DNA from: Gammaproteobacteria bacterium
GTDB taxonomy: Bacteria; Pseudomonadota; Gammaproteobacteria; DRLM01
Direction: 5' to 3'
Length of the DNA: 43,503 nt
Assembly (NCBI GenBank): GCA_023266095.1
Contig: JAHFRV010000025.1
Location: 1-43,503, forward strand
Part shown: positions 26,424 to 36,336 of the stretch, piece by piece
How positions within the stretch are numbered: position 1 is the stretch's first letter
Layout: each line of letters begins with the position of its first letter
Position numbers and translations under genes: made by a program
Notes under the pieces: generated by a model
Seen by the model: the letters and a program-made list of their open reading frames with translations, nothing else
Told to the model about the DNA's origin: nothing
The model's database searches: none

Positions 26424-26575
26424 TTACCGCATGGGTTGCTCGCTGACTCCATTGGTCGCCGTGATGCGATGTAGGGAGCCATCGACTAGGATATTGAGAA
26501 TTAAGACATCCGTTGCTTGCGTGTCTGTGTGGCCGCCTCGTATGCGGTGATTATGCCATTGCCGAAGATATAGAC
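26424..26575 (-). pseudogene. relic of a second copy of the propeller lipoprotein gene
   Basis: Two pieces of a paralogue of the neighbouring 26,656 gene are recognisable. 'VYIFGNGIITAYEAAT' matches its 'FFANGTISAYDAAT'. After a deletion and frame change, 'VDGSLHRITATNGVSEQP' followed by M, R and stop matches its C-terminus 'VDGSLQRITATGGVNEQP' and L. About 30 residues between the two pieces are lost. Confidence 0.8.
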
Positions 26576-26610
26576 TGAGATTGTTATAGTTCCCAGAAAA
26601 ATAATTTAAG

Positions 26611-26650
26611 GAAGCTCTGAGAATTCCAGGATGGAATTATTCAGAGCTTC
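26611..26650 (-). terminator. hairpin after the propeller lipoprotein gene
   Basis: Inverted repeat AAGCTCTGA...TCAGAGCTT with inner pairing AATTCCA/TGGAATT, directly downstream of the stop at 26,656. On the minus strand it is followed by CCTTAAATTATTTTT and on the plus strand by CTTTTATT, so it may work in both directions. Confidence 0.65.
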
Positions 26651-26655
26651 TTTTA

Positions 26656-28278
26656 TTACAAGGGCTGCTCATTGACGCCGCCGGTGGCCGTTATCCGCTG
26701 CAAAGAACCATCGACATTGGCGTTGGCGATGAAGATATCGCTGCCTTGCGGATTACCGGTGGTAGTGGCCAAACCCATCACCGCATCGCCGATGCCGCTG
26801 AAGAGGATATCGGTGATATTGGCGGGAATGGTGCCCAACACCGCGCTGCGGACATGGGTGGCCGCGTCGTAGGCCGAGATCGTGCCGTTGGCGAAGAACG
26901 AACTGGCATCCGTGTAACCTTCCATCAAAAAGATCTTATTGGGGCTGGTCATTTCGGCGGCGTCGACAGTGGAGGGTAGTGACTGGCCCCACCACAAGGC
27001 CCCGTCATATTGCGCGAGAGCGACGCCGTTCTCACGCATGACATACGACATCACGCTGGTGGTTGAACCGACGGTGTAATAGATCAGATCCGCCGCGGTC
27101 ATCACCCGTACCCCTTCAATGCCGGAGAATATCTGCTGCGCAGCGCCGCCGGTCTTTGCCAGCCGATTGAGTGTGCTCAGCGCGGTCGTGGCGTCGCGCC
27201 AGAAATAGACCAAATACCCATCGGTCAAGGCCAAACTGATGCCTGCGTTGCTGACATTGGTTTCAGCCACTACCAGGCTGGCCGCGCTGCCGCCGCTGAG
27301 CGGTAATTTATAAATGCTGCCGCCGTCAGCGAAATAAAGCGAGGTGCCGTCACTCTGAAAGGCGCCCGCCGATGCACTGGAAAAATGATGCAGCGAAGAC
27401 GACAAGGCACCCAGGCTATCGTCATATATGTACAAATCATCATCCACGCGGATAATCACCCGCTGGTTGGTGATCGCGACCAAGAACAGCACTTGGCTGT
27501 TGTAGGGCGTCAACAACACCGGCGCGGCGAAGTCGGCGTCATATCTGTAAAGCGCGCCGCCGCTGAGACCCAACCACCCGGTCACCGCACCGGTCACGTC
27601 GCTGCCGAGATCGATCACCGGTTTCACCGCGTTGAGCGGTGCGGCGGTTTCGCTCATACTGAGGCGGATCATCTTCCAGAGATTGTCGCCGGCCGTCGCG
27701 CATTGATTATCCGCGCCGCCCAACTCATACACGTAAGCCGTGTGGGCGTGATCGGCGAGGTCATCGCTGACATAGGCGCTGCAAATGAGATTGGCCGCCG
27801 TCTCGTTCGAGATCTGCCGTGGACTGGGCGTCGCCGTCGTCAGCGCATCGACCTGCCAGAGCTTACCACCCCGCCCATAAATCACGCTGCGAACATATAA
27901 GCCCGATATCCGAGTCGGCGTGTCCTGTCGACCGGCCAGCGCGGTACGCGTCCCCGTCACCGACCCGGTTTCCAAACTGATGGGCGAGGCGGGATTGCTG
28001 GGATCGACGGCTGTCAAACCGCCGCCAAAAAACAGGTAGGTCGGCTCGGGGATGGCATCGCCGCCCGCCGATCCGCCGCCACCGCCATTATCATTGCCCC
28101 CGCCGTTACCACCGCCGGACGCTGGCGCTGCCGCTCCCTTGCCCCCGCTGCACCCGGCCAAGAGCATGATAACCGCCACTATCAGCAACACCCATGACAA
28201 CCACCCGCCGCGCGCACGGCTTGCCGGGAATCCCATGACCCACGGCTGCGGATCGACCAAGCTTAGATTAGCAAACAT
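26656..28278 (-). CDS. secreted lipoprotein with beta-propeller-like repeats
   Basis: 540 residues from ATG 28,278; an ATG at 28,236 is an alternative start. The signal helix ends 'VIMLLAGC', a good lipobox, followed by a Gly-rich flexible linker of about 35 residues. The rest has repeated strand patterns such as 'VIYGRGGKLWQVDALTT', 'SLYFADGGSIYKLPLSGGSA' and 'DLIYYTVGSTTSVMSYV', as in DUF5050/YVTN-like propellers. It should sit in a membrane facing the periplasm or at the surface. No enzyme motif is seen. It stands alone between hairpins, with a decayed paralogue fragment just downstream, so the gene was once duplicated. Confidence 0.72.
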   Translation of the reverse strand: MFANLSLVDPQPWVMGFPASRARGGWLSWVLLIVAVIMLLAGCSGGKGAAAPASGGGNGGGNDNGGGGGSAGGDAIPEPTYLFFGGGLTAVDPSNPASPISLETGSVTGTRTALAGRQDTPTRISGLYVRSVIYGRGGKLWQVDALTTATPSPRQISNETAANLICSAYVSDDLADHAHTAYVYELGGADNQCATAGDNLWKMIRLSMSETAAPLNAVKPVIDLGSDVTGAVTGWLGLSGGALYRYDADFAAPVLLTPYNSQVLFLVAITNQRVIIRVDDDLYIYDDSLGALSSSLHHFSSASAGAFQSDGTSLYFADGGSIYKLPLSGGSAASLVVAETNVSNAGISLALTDGYLVYFWRDATTALSTLNRLAKTGGAAQQIFSGIEGVRVMTAADLIYYTVGSTTSVMSYVMRENGVALAQYDGALWWGQSLPSTVDAAEMTSPNKIFLMEGYTDASSFFANGTISAYDAATHVRSAVLGTIPANITDILFSGIGDAVMGLATTTGNPQGSDIFIANANVDGSLQRITATGGVNEQPL

Positions 28279-28405
28279 AGTCGGCGCCTTTTATGCCCAT
28301 AGACTTAGATCACATCGCCCAGCCCGGCCGGAGGTCGACCCGGCACGGGCCCCAGCCCCCGTCTCCGCAAACCTCTCTGGATGAACATCATGGGGGGATA
28401 CCGGA

Positions 28406-28442
28406 GACAAAAGGCGACACACGCCTACCGCCAGGCATCGCC
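28406..28442 (-). terminator. rho-independent terminator after the CopD-like gene
   Basis: On the minus strand, GGCGA-T-GCCT, loop GGCGGT, AGGC-GTGTG-TCGCC, followed by TTTTGTC. It lies about 100 bases past the stop at 28,545 and upstream of the lipoprotein gene. Confidence 0.7.
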
Positions 28443-28544
28443 TTACTCAATTAGATCGGCACTTATCCGGTGTTCTGAAAGACCATCTCCATCCGGCAAG
28501 GCGCCGAATATGCAGCTATGCGGTCCTAGCGTCCGCCTGACGAG

Positions 28545-29000
28545 CTATATCACAAACCGCCCGGCGGCCACCGTCACCACCAGTAAACCCAGCATCAGAT
28601 TGATGCCGACCAGTCGGCGGATCTGTGCCAAGCGCCCTCCGCCTTCCGCCCAATCCTGCGCGGCCACCGCCCGCCGCAAACGCCGGTAAGGGGCGAAATA
28701 GACATGCGCGAAGATCAGCATCATCAGCAAGCCCACGGCCTGCATGAGGTGGACATAAATCGGCGCGGCGGCCATCCCACCGAAAAACGCGAACAACATT
28801 CCATACCCGGTCAGCAGCAGCGTGATTATCGCGAACCACACCCAAGTGAAAAACTGCGTGAAGACCTGCGCCCACAAAGCCAGCCGCTGCGGCGCGTCCA
28901 ACAGACCGGCCGCCACCGGTCGCAGCACCATATACGCGAAAAACATCCCGCCCACCCACACCACGGCGGACAGGACGTGCAATATTAAAGCGGCTTGCAT
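28545..29000 (-). CDS. CopD-like four-helix membrane protein
   Basis: 151 residues with four membrane helices (about 5-27, 46-70, 80-100, 125-148). The start 'LHVLSAVVWVGGMFFAYMVL' and the late 'HVYFAPYRRLRRA' segment are typical of CopD-domain proteins. The family is linked to copper handling in some bacteria, but many stand-alone members have no known role. Transcribed alone between hrpA and the lipoprotein gene. No other copper gene is near, so the copper link is weak. Confidence 0.75.
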   Translation of the reverse strand: MQAALILHVLSAVVWVGGMFFAYMVLRPVAAGLLDAPQRLALWAQVFTQFFTWVWFAIITLLLTGYGMLFAFFGGMAAAPIYVHLMQAVGLLMMLIFAHVYFAPYRRLRRAVAAQDWAEGGGRLAQIRRLVGINLMLGLLVVTVAAGRFVI

Positions 29001-29139
29001 AATTTCATAGCCCTTGCAAAAATCGTCAACCCATAGTCTGCAGCCAACGCCCGCCGCTCCGGCACGACAAGGACGCCTCAGCTACCCTCACTTTTCCATT
29101 GAATAAAGTTACCACGCACCAGCAAGCCGCTGTCGACGT

Positions 29140-32100
29140 TCAACCTTTTATTTCCGCCCAGCGTTTCGCCAGACGCTGCGCCGACACCGGTGCCGCCGTC
29201 TTGAGTTCTTGCGCGAATAATGAAACTCGCAGCTCTTCCAACAGCCAGCGGAATTCATTCAGTCTGGGATCGGCCGTGCCGAGCGCACGCTGTTTTTCGG
29301 CCCGCGTAAGATAGGCCTCCCACAGCGGCGCCACCTGCGCCGCTAAAGGCCCATCGCGGCCGGGTTGTTGTTCCAGTTTGCTGAGGCGCGTTTCTATCGC
29401 CTGCAGATATCGGGCGAGATGACGCAGCTGGCCGTACGGCGTCGCCGCGACAAAACCGGGATACACCAGCTGACGCAGCTGGCTTTGAACATCATTCGCT
29501 GCTTTCAGCCAGGCGGGTTTCACCGCAACCTTGAGCCGTTTGGCCAGGGCGTGATAAACGGTCAAGGCTTCGCCCACCCAGGCGCACACGTCATTGGCGA
29601 CATCAATCAGCTGCGCCGCGCCGGCATCCTTGCGCCGCTGAAACTCGGCGGCGCTGCGCGGCGGCGACTCATCACCCAGCGCGGCACGACGGGTGATTGC
29701 TGCGAGGATGTCTTCCTTCACTGCCGCGCAGGTGCCTACCCCCGCATAATGTAGACACATGGCCTGCAAACCGGGTAGATTTTTTTCGAGATATTTATAA
29801 CGATCGCTCAATTGCGATTTGAACAGGCGGCACACCCCGGCGCGCATTTCTTTATCCGCTTTCTCCGCTGAATCGAGCAGGCGCAGTGCCAGTCCGTTTT
29901 TTTCATCCACCAGGGCGGGATAACCGATCAGCTGCATAGCGTGATGCTCGAACTCCACCCGCTGCGGTAGATCGCCGAAATCCCAAGCGGTAATCCCCTC
30001 GCGTTCGAAATCCGCCGTGGGCAGACTGGCGAAACTCGCCGCGGCACGTTCGCCTTGGCTTTGTTGCAAGAAGGTCAAATCCCGGCCGCCGGCGACGACG
30101 CGGCCATCCACCGCCACCACTTTAAAATTCATCAGCAGATGTGGCGGCAGGTTCTCGGTTTGCCAGGCGTCGGCCGGGATTGCGACACCGGTCATCCGTT
30201 GCGGTTGACGGGCCAGCGCTTCGCACAATGAATCTTGTCCGGGCGCGATGGCCTGCAAACAAGCATCGGCGAAATTCGGCGCGGGCACGAAATTGCGGCG
30301 CAAGGATTTGGGCAGCGCTTTGATCAAGGCGATCACTTTATCGCGCAGTAATCCGGGCACCAGACATTCGAAACGCGCCGCGGGCAATTGATTGAGCAAG
30401 GCCAACGGCACGCTGACCGTCACGCCGTCGGCGTCATGGCCGGGTTCGAAGTGATAATCCAAATTCAAACGCACACCGTTGAAGAGCAGATGATCGGGGA
30501 ACTGCGCCTCGGTGACTTCCGCGGCCTGGCGGCGCATTAAATACTCTTTGCTGAGAAACAACAAACGCGGCTCGCGTTGCTCCGCTTCTTTACGCCAGTG
30601 TTCAAAGCGGCGGCCGTCACTCAAGCCGGCGGGCAGGCGTTCCTCGTAAAAGGCGTACAACAGCTCCGGGTCCACCAGAATATCGTGACGACGCACCTTG
30701 TGTTCGAGTTCTTCCACGTCATGAATCAGCGCTTGATTATGCGCGAAGAACGGCGCGCGGGTTTCGTATTCGCCTTCCACCAGCGCGTGGCGGATGAATA
30801 GCTCGCGTGCCTCCACGGCATTGATGGGGCCGTATTGCACTTTGCGGCCGGTGACGATGGGTAGTCCGTACAAGGTCACCCGCTCCACCGCCATCACCGC
30901 CGCCGGTTTTTTCTCCCAGCGCGGTTCGGAATAATGGCGTTTGACCAAATGCGCCGCGAGGCTTTCCAGCCAGTCGGGTTCTATGCGCGCCACGCTGCGG
31001 GCATAGAGGCGCGCGGTCTCCGCCAGCTCCCCCGCCACCACCCACTTGGGCGGTTTCTTGAACAGGGCCGAACCGGGAAAGATATGAAACTTGATGCCGC
31101 GCGCGCCCAGATATTCCTGAGTCTCACCCTTCATGCCGACCTGACCCAGCAGCCCGCACAATAAGGCACGATGAATGGCCTGGTAGTCGGCGGCCTCTTG
31201 ATTGAGCCGCACGCCCAGTTGTTTGACGGCGCCGGTCAATTGGCCGTGGGTGTCATGCCAATCGCGTAGCCGCACATAGGAAAGAAAATTCTCCTGGCAA
31301 TATTTGCGTAGCTGATTTTTACTCAAGTGCCGCGCCTGCTGGTGATAATGCGTCCACAATTTGAGATAGGCCATGAAATCCGAATGGGGATCGGCGTAAC
31401 GCGCGTGCCGCTCATCGGCCGCCTGCTGTTTGTCGATGGGCCGTTCGCGCGGATCGGCCACCGCCAGCGCGGCGACGATCACCAGCATTTCGCTGAGACA
31501 ATGAAAATCGCGCGCGGCGAGCAGCATGCGGCCGAGCCGCGGGTCCACCGGCAGGCCGGCCAGTTCGCGGCCGATCTTGGTGAGCACGCGCCGTTCATCC
31601 ACCGCGCCCAGTTCCAGTAAAGTTTGATAAGCGGCGTTGACCTGGCGGCCGTCCGGCGCTTCGATGAACGGGAAACCCGCCACGTCGCCGAAGCCCAAGG
31701 CGGTCATTCGCAGGATCACCGCGGCGAGATGAGTGCGGAGAATTTCCGGATCGGTGAACAGCGGGCGCCGATTAAAATCGGCCTCGGAATAAAGCCGGAT
31801 GCACACGCCCGCACTGACCCGCCCGCAGCGTCCCGTGCGCTGGTTGGCCGAAGCCTGCGATACCGGCTCGATGGGCAGCCGCTGCACCTTGGCGCGATGG
31901 CTGTAACGGCTGATGCGCACCAGGCCGGGATCGATGACGTATTTGATGCCGGGCACGGTGAGCGAGGTCTCCGCCACATTGGTGGCGAGCACGATACGCC
32001 GGCCGCCGTGCGCTTGAAAGACTTTGTTCTGGTCGGCGGCGGACAGCCGCGCGTACAAGGGAATGATCTCGGTATGCGGCGGATGGTGTTTACGCAGCGC

Positions 32101-33075
32101 CTCCGCCGTCTCGCGGATCTCGCGCTCGCCGCTGAGAAAGATCAATACATCGCCGGGACCGTGCCGCGCCAACTCGTCCACCGCTTCCAGTATCGCCTGC
32201 TGCATATCGCGGTCGCGGCCGTCTTCGTCTTCGCTCAGCAAGGGCCGGTAACGCAGTTCCACCGGATAGGTGCGGCCCGAGACTTCGATGATGGGCGCAT
32301 TGTTGAAATGTTTTGAGAAACGTTGCGGATCAATGGTCGCCGAAGTGATGATCAGCTTGAGATCGGGCCGCTTGGGCAGGAGTTGCTTGAGATAACCCAG
32401 CAGAAAATCGATGTTGAGACTGCGCTCGTGGGCCTCGTCGATGATCAGCGTGTCGTAGTGATCGAGGAAACGGTCGCCCTGAATCTCGGCCAGCAGAATC
32501 CCATCGGTCATCACCTTGATGTAGGCATCCGCGCCGACCTGATCGCTGAAGCGCACCTGATAACCCGCCACCTGTCCCAACGGCGTGTGCAATTCCTCGG
32601 CGATGCGCGCCGCCAGACTGCGCGCCGCGATGCGCCGCGGCTGGGTGTGGCCGATCAAACCCGCGACGCCCCGGCCCAGCGACAGGCAAATCTTCGGCAA
32701 CTGGGTGGTCTTGCCCGAACCGGTCTCGCCGCAGACGATCACGACTTGATGGTCGGCGATCGCCCGCGCGATGTCATCACGCATTTGCGAGACCGGCAGT
32801 TCCTCGGGAAAGGTCGGCACCGGCAAGGCGGCCGCGCGCCGTGCACGCCGCTCCCGTGACGCGGCGATCTCCGCCGCAAGGGTTTGCCAAGCGGTTTCCT
32901 GCTCAACATTACCCTGCTGCCGGCGCAGCGTATCCAACTGCCGCATCAATCGGTGCTGATCGCGGCGCAGGCAGCAAGCAATTTCGGCATGGAGGGCTTT
33001 AAAACGCTGTCGTGGATCCAAGGATGTCGTTACTCGTTGAACGGCCGGCTTGAGCCCGGCCATGCGGCAACCCAT
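29140..33075 (-). CDS. hrpA: ATP-dependent RNA helicase HrpA (DEAH box)
   Basis: 1,311 residues, the usual HrpA length of about 1,300. Motifs in order: Walker A GETGSGKTT (about 116-124), 'TQPRRIAARSLAARIAEEL', 'DGILLAEIQGDRFLDHYD', DEAH in 'LIIDEAHERSLN', motif III 'ITSATI', then 'VIDPGLVRISRY' and motif VI 'QRTGRCGRV'. The HA2, OB-fold and long HrpA-specific C-terminal region (DUF3418-like) follow from about 470 to the end. HrpA is a cytoplasmic 3'-5' RNA helicase that rescues stalled translation complexes and affects mRNA processing. It is divergent from the yqjG-type gene, with about 190 bases between. No truncation. Confidence 0.96.
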   Translation of the reverse strand: MGCRMAGLKPAVQRVTTSLDPRQRFKALHAEIACCLRRDQHRLMRQLDTLRRQQGNVEQETAWQTLAAEIAASRERRARRAAALPVPTFPEELPVSQMRDDIARAIADHQVVIVCGETGSGKTTQLPKICLSLGRGVAGLIGHTQPRRIAARSLAARIAEELHTPLGQVAGYQVRFSDQVGADAYIKVMTDGILLAEIQGDRFLDHYDTLIIDEAHERSLNIDFLLGYLKQLLPKRPDLKLIITSATIDPQRFSKHFNNAPIIEVSGRTYPVELRYRPLLSEDEDGRDRDMQQAILEAVDELARHGPGDVLIFLSGEREIRETAEALRKHHPPHTEIIPLYARLSAADQNKVFQAHGGRRIVLATNVAETSLTVPGIKYVIDPGLVRISRYSHRAKVQRLPIEPVSQASANQRTGRCGRVSAGVCIRLYSEADFNRRPLFTDPEILRTHLAAVILRMTALGFGDVAGFPFIEAPDGRQVNAAYQTLLELGAVDERRVLTKIGRELAGLPVDPRLGRMLLAARDFHCLSEMLVIVAALAVADPRERPIDKQQAADERHARYADPHSDFMAYLKLWTHYHQQARHLSKNQLRKYCQENFLSYVRLRDWHDTHGQLTGAVKQLGVRLNQEAADYQAIHRALLCGLLGQVGMKGETQEYLGARGIKFHIFPGSALFKKPPKWVVAGELAETARLYARSVARIEPDWLESLAAHLVKRHYSEPRWEKKPAAVMAVERVTLYGLPIVTGRKVQYGPINAVEARELFIRHALVEGEYETRAPFFAHNQALIHDVEELEHKVRRHDILVDPELLYAFYEERLPAGLSDGRRFEHWRKEAEQREPRLLFLSKEYLMRRQAAEVTEAQFPDHLLFNGVRLNLDYHFEPGHDADGVTVSVPLALLNQLPAARFECLVPGLLRDKVIALIKALPKSLRRNFVPAPNFADACLQAIAPGQDSLCEALARQPQRMTGVAIPADAWQTENLPPHLLMNFKVVAVDGRVVAGGRDLTFLQQSQGERAAASFASLPTADFEREGITAWDFGDLPQRVEFEHHAMQLIGYPALVDEKNGLALRLLDSAEKADKEMRAGVCRLFKSQLSDRYKYLEKNLPGLQAMCLHYAGVGTCAAVKEDILAAITRRAALGDESPPRSAAEFQRRKDAGAAQLIDVANDVCAWVGEALTVYHALAKRLKVAVKPAWLKAANDVQSQLRQLVYPGFVAATPYGQLRHLARYLQAIETRLSKLEQQPGRDGPLAAQVAPLWEAYLTRAEKQRALGTADPRLNEFRWLLEELRVSLFAQELKTAAPVSAQRLAKRWAEIKG

Positions 33076-33271
33076 GACGGGCAGCCGGTATTTTACAGGC
33101 GATTGTAGCGAAAAAAGACATTTGGCCAGTCTGCCGCCGAAAATACTTACCTAACGCCGAGTAGCCGCGTACGCACGGCTTCCGTAAGATAGTTATGGCC
33201 ACGTCGAAAAGCCGTACTTCAACTCAGCGCCGTTCCGACACGACGGCGCCCGCAAACAATAGGTGAACAAC

Positions 33272-34258
33272 ATGGGTCTACTCGTCAACGGGCTATGGCG
33301 GAACCAATGGTATGCCACCGATGAGACCGACGGACGTTTCATCCGCGCCGACAGCGCGTTCCGCGACTGGGTGACGGCGGATGGCAGCTCGGACTATCCT
33401 GCCGCCGCGGGGCGTTATCACTTGTATGTGTCGTTGGCCTGCCCGTGGGCGCACCGTACTCTGATTTTCCGCAAATTGAAAAAACTCGAAGACGTCATCT
33501 CGCTGTCCATCGTCGATCCACATATGGGTGAACAGGGCTGGCGCTTCAGCGCCGCGCCCGGCTGCATTCCCGACACCGTCAACGGTTTTGATTATCTGCA
33601 TCAGCTCTATACCTCGGTACGATCCGCTTACAGCGGACGGGTCACCGTGCCGGTGTTGTTCGACAAAGAAACCCGCAGCATCGTCAACAACGAATCCGCT
33701 GAGATCATCGAGATGCTCAATAGCGCCTTCGACGCCTACGGCGACGCGACCGTGGATTTCTTCCCGGCCGAGCTGCGCGCGGAGATGGATGTACTCAATG
33801 CCGAGGTCTACGAGCACGTCAACAACGGCGTCTACAAGGCGGGTTTCGCAACGCGGCAAGCGGCCTATGAAGAAGCCTTCGATGCCTTGTTCCTTACTCT
33901 CGATAAATTAGAGGCGCGCCTGGCACGGCAACGTTATTTATTGGGCGCGTGCCCCACCGCCGCCGACTGGCGTTTGTTCACCACCCTGCTGCGTTTCGAC
34001 ACGGTGTATTACTCCCACTTCAAATGCAATCTGCGGCGGCTCACCGATTACCCTAATTTATGGGCTTATCTGCGCGATTTGTATCAACTACCTGGCGTGG
34101 CCGACACCGTGAACATGTCGCACATCAAGACCCACTATTACCGCAGCCACCCCACCATCAATCCCAGCGGCGTCGTACCCAAGGGCCCCTTATTGGATTT
34201 CAGTGCGTCCCATGGGCGGGAAAACAACGAGCCGGCGAACAGAAACCGGAGGGCCTGA
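33272..34258 (+). CDS. yqjG: glutathionyl-hydroquinone reductase (YqjG/ECM4 type)
   Basis: 328 residues from ATG 33,272, preferred over a GTG nine bases upstream because AGGTGA lies five bases before it. The active-site motif is LACPWAHRT (C57), followed by the family's 'PVLFDKETRSIVNNESAEII' and the helical C-terminal GST domain with 'RYLLGACPTAADWRLFTTLL' and 'NMSHIKTHYYRSHPTINP'. These Xi-class glutathione transferases remove glutathione from glutathionyl-hydroquinones in the cytoplasm using the single catalytic Cys. The last 10 or so residues (HGRENNEPANRNRRA) look ragged, and the mobile region begins soon after the stop. Confidence 0.93.
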   Translation: MGLLVNGLWRNQWYATDETDGRFIRADSAFRDWVTADGSSDYPAAAGRYHLYVSLACPWAHRTLIFRKLKKLEDVISLSIVDPHMGEQGWRFSAAPGCIPDTVNGFDYLHQLYTSVRSAYSGRVTVPVLFDKETRSIVNNESAEIIEMLNSAFDAYGDATVDFFPAELRAEMDVLNAEVYEHVNNGVYKAGFATRQAAYEEAFDALFLTLDKLEARLARQRYLLGACPTAADWRLFTTLLRFDTVYYSHFKCNLRRLTDYPNLWAYLRDLYQLPGVADTVNMSHIKTHYYRSHPTINPSGVVPKGPLLDFSASHGRENNEPANRNRRA

Positions 34259-34422
34259 CCCGCGAAGCACTTTGGGCATACAAGGCTGAGCCGCAGGGCT
34301 GAGTTGGCACAGGACCACAAAGGCCACGAATTCGCGCGGTACAGTAAATCCGGCGGTTGTGCCGTGGCCGATATTTGTTCCTGCAATATCAGCATTCCCG
34401 CCTTCCATGGCGGTTGCAATTC

Positions 34423-34735
34423 ATGCTCTTACCTAAGGGAACTCTTCAACGAGCGGCGTATCCGCGTTGGCCTCCCGCCGGTCGCGCTCATGGTGGGCCT
34501 TGAGCATGCGGCGCACCGCGCCTTGCAGCTGGTTTTTCTTGCGTTCGAAGTCGGCCCGCGTGCCGCTCCATTCCTGGGAGACATTGAAAGGCAATTTACA
34601 GCCGTCGATGGCGAACATCTCCTTGCCGATCAGTCCCAGCGCGTCGCTGTAGAACAGCACATCGCGGAACAGCGCGGTGATGGGTGGTCGATCCCCATAA
34701 GTTCGCTAGCGTACAGACCCACGAAGCGCCTTAAA
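34423..34735 (-). pseudogene. fragment of an IS1182-type transposase
   Basis: The frame reads 'LFRDVLFYSDALGLIGKEMF', 'AIDGCKLPFNVSQEWSGTRA' and 'DFERKKNQLQGAVRRMLKAH', ending at a stop near 34,433. The neighbouring IS element at 37,910-39,679 has the equivalent 'GLIGREMFAIDGVKLPANAS' and 'SGTRKDFQRQ'. Only this middle part is present; the N-terminal end and the catalytic C-terminal half are gone. It lies directly before a KaiC-like gene that has lost its 5' end, so the junction near 34,740 is a deletion or insertion scar. Confidence 0.8.
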
Positions 34736-34740
34736 ATAGG

Positions 34741-35406
34741 CTTGCGTATTCGTTGCTGGTGGCGGGACGGTCCGGATCGGGCAAGACCATCCTCGCCACG
34801 GCCCTCCTGGTCGAAGGCGTGCAGCGGGGCGAACCGGGGGTGATCGTCGCGTTTGAGCAGACGCCCAGTCAATCGTGGACCCACACCATCGACGATCTGG
34901 TCCGCGCCAGGAAAATCGGCTTGATCAATACCCGTTCATTGGTTCTGTCGGTCGACGAGATCGTTCAGCATCTGATCAACCTCATTCAGCGCATGAAAGC
35001 CACCCGGGTGGTAATCGACTCGTTGTCCGGGTTCGAGCTGGCGGTAGCGCCGACCTTCCGCGAGGATTTTCGCGAATCGCTGTTTCGCATGGTCGCCGTG
35101 TTATCCGGCCTCGGCGCCACGACGCTGATGACCTCCGAACTCGAAGACCGTTATACCGATCTGCGGTTCAGTCCCTACGGATCAGCGTTTCTCACCGACG
35201 CGATCATCGTCCAGCGCTATGTCGAGATCGAGAGCCGCCTAAGGCGTATCATGGCGGTCGTCAAAGTGCGCGGCAGCCTCCACAGCAACGAGATTCGGCA
35301 GTTCGAGATCACCAATGAGGGTATGGTCATCGGCGACCCGGTGCTCGGTTATGACGGACTACTCGGCGGACAACCGATGCGGCGGCCCACCGATACGGCC
35401 ACTTGA
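34741..35406 (+). pseudogene. KaiC-like RecA-fold ATPase, 5'-truncated
   Basis: About 217 residues remain. They begin almost at Walker A 'LLVAGRSGSGKT' and continue with 'VIVAFEQTPSQSWTH', Walker B 'ATRVVIDSLSGFEL' and 'TTLMTSELEDRYTDLRFSPY', ending 'EGMVIGDPVLGYDGLL'. This is the last KaiC domain of a two-domain KaiC-like protein of about 450-500 residues; the first domain and the start are missing. A TTG at 34,753 is the first possible start codon, without a ribosome binding site. KaiC-like ATPases often sit with sensory kinases or GGDEF genes, as here. Probably non-functional. Confidence 0.8.
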
Positions 35407-35417
35407 AGGAAACCGCG

Positions 35418-36041
35418 ATGCAAAAGCAGGATCACCCTCACCCTCACCGTAAGCACCCCATCCGGTGGTGGCCCAGGAGCAAGGAAAACGGGCGAGCTCC
35501 GGCCCCAGCGACCGCAAAGACGCTCGCGGAGCGCGAGACCGCGGTCCTTGCCGCCGAGCAGGCCTCCGACCTGCGAGATACCGCCCTGCGCGTCCAGGAA
35601 GAGGTCGCCAACGCCCAGACCGAGCATAGCGCGCGTATCGAGACGCAGTTGCGGGAAGCGAACGAACGTCTCATTGTCGCGACGGTTCACGCCCAGGCGA
35701 TGGCCGAGGCCGCCGAGCAAACCGCCGCGCAGCTGTCCCATATGGCCAAACACGACTTTCTCACCGGCTTGCCCAACCGTGCTCTGCTGACTGACCGCTT
35801 GGCGCCGTCGATCGCGCTCGCGCAATGTCATGGCAAGCGAGTCGCCCCGATGTATCTGGACCTTGACCGCTTCAAGCATGTCAACGATTCGCTCGGGCAT
35901 GCGATCGGCGACCAGCTGCTGCAGTCGGTCGCGAAGCGCCTGCAAGGCTGCGTGCGCCGCTCGGATAACCAACCGCAACTGGGGCGTGTCGATGAAATAT
36001 CAGCTCTTCAGACTCAGCCAATACTTACGTGGCTGGATTAA
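35418..36041 (+). pseudogene. GGDEF-domain (diguanylate cyclase) gene, 3'-truncated
   Basis: The start ATG at 35,418 has AAGGA seven bases upstream and lies 11 bases after the KaiC-like stop. A long coiled coil at about 35-105 ('AERETAVLAAEQASDLRDTA') is followed by the first part of a GGDEF domain: 'HDFLTGLPNRALLTDRL', 'YLDLDRFKHVNDSLGHAIGD' and 'LQGCVRRSD'. The homology ends just before the GGDEF signature. From about 35,965 the DNA belongs to a group II intron, so the frame runs on to a chance stop at 36,041. The active site is lost. Confidence 0.85.
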
Positions 36042-36336
36042 TTACTTTGGTATTGCCAGCGGCTATCAACGCTGTGTCGATCTGGACCACTGGATTTGGC
36101 GCAGAGTGAGAATGGCCTATTGGCGACAGTGGCGACGGCCACGCACCAAGGTAAGAAACATGATGAGACTCGGTGTTCATGTTCACGCCGCTATCGCCTG
36201 TGGCATTACCAGCAAAGGCCCATGGCGTAGTGCAAAGACACCCGGGATACAGCAGGCGTTATCAAACGCCTATTTAAAATCCCAGGGGCTTTATGCGTTA
36301 CGTGATGGATGGATTGCGCTTCACCATGCTAACTGA
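35965..36336 (+). pseudogene. C-terminal fragment of group II intron reverse transcriptase/maturase (LtrA-like)
   Basis: About 123 residues: 'TNRNWGVSMKYQLFRLSQYL', 'RGWINYFGIASGYQRCVDLD', 'WRRPRTKVRNMMRLGVH' and 'KTPGIQQALSNAYLKSQG', the maturase (X) and DNA-binding end of intron-encoded proteins. The catalytic reverse transcriptase domain is absent, so it cannot move on its own. Confidence 0.88.

Noticed and set aside
28280-28540. Possible riboswitch upstream of the propeller lipoprotein gene
   Set aside because: I looked for cyclic-di-GMP and cobalamin core sequences and found none; the main structure is a plain T-tailed terminator for the CopD-like gene.
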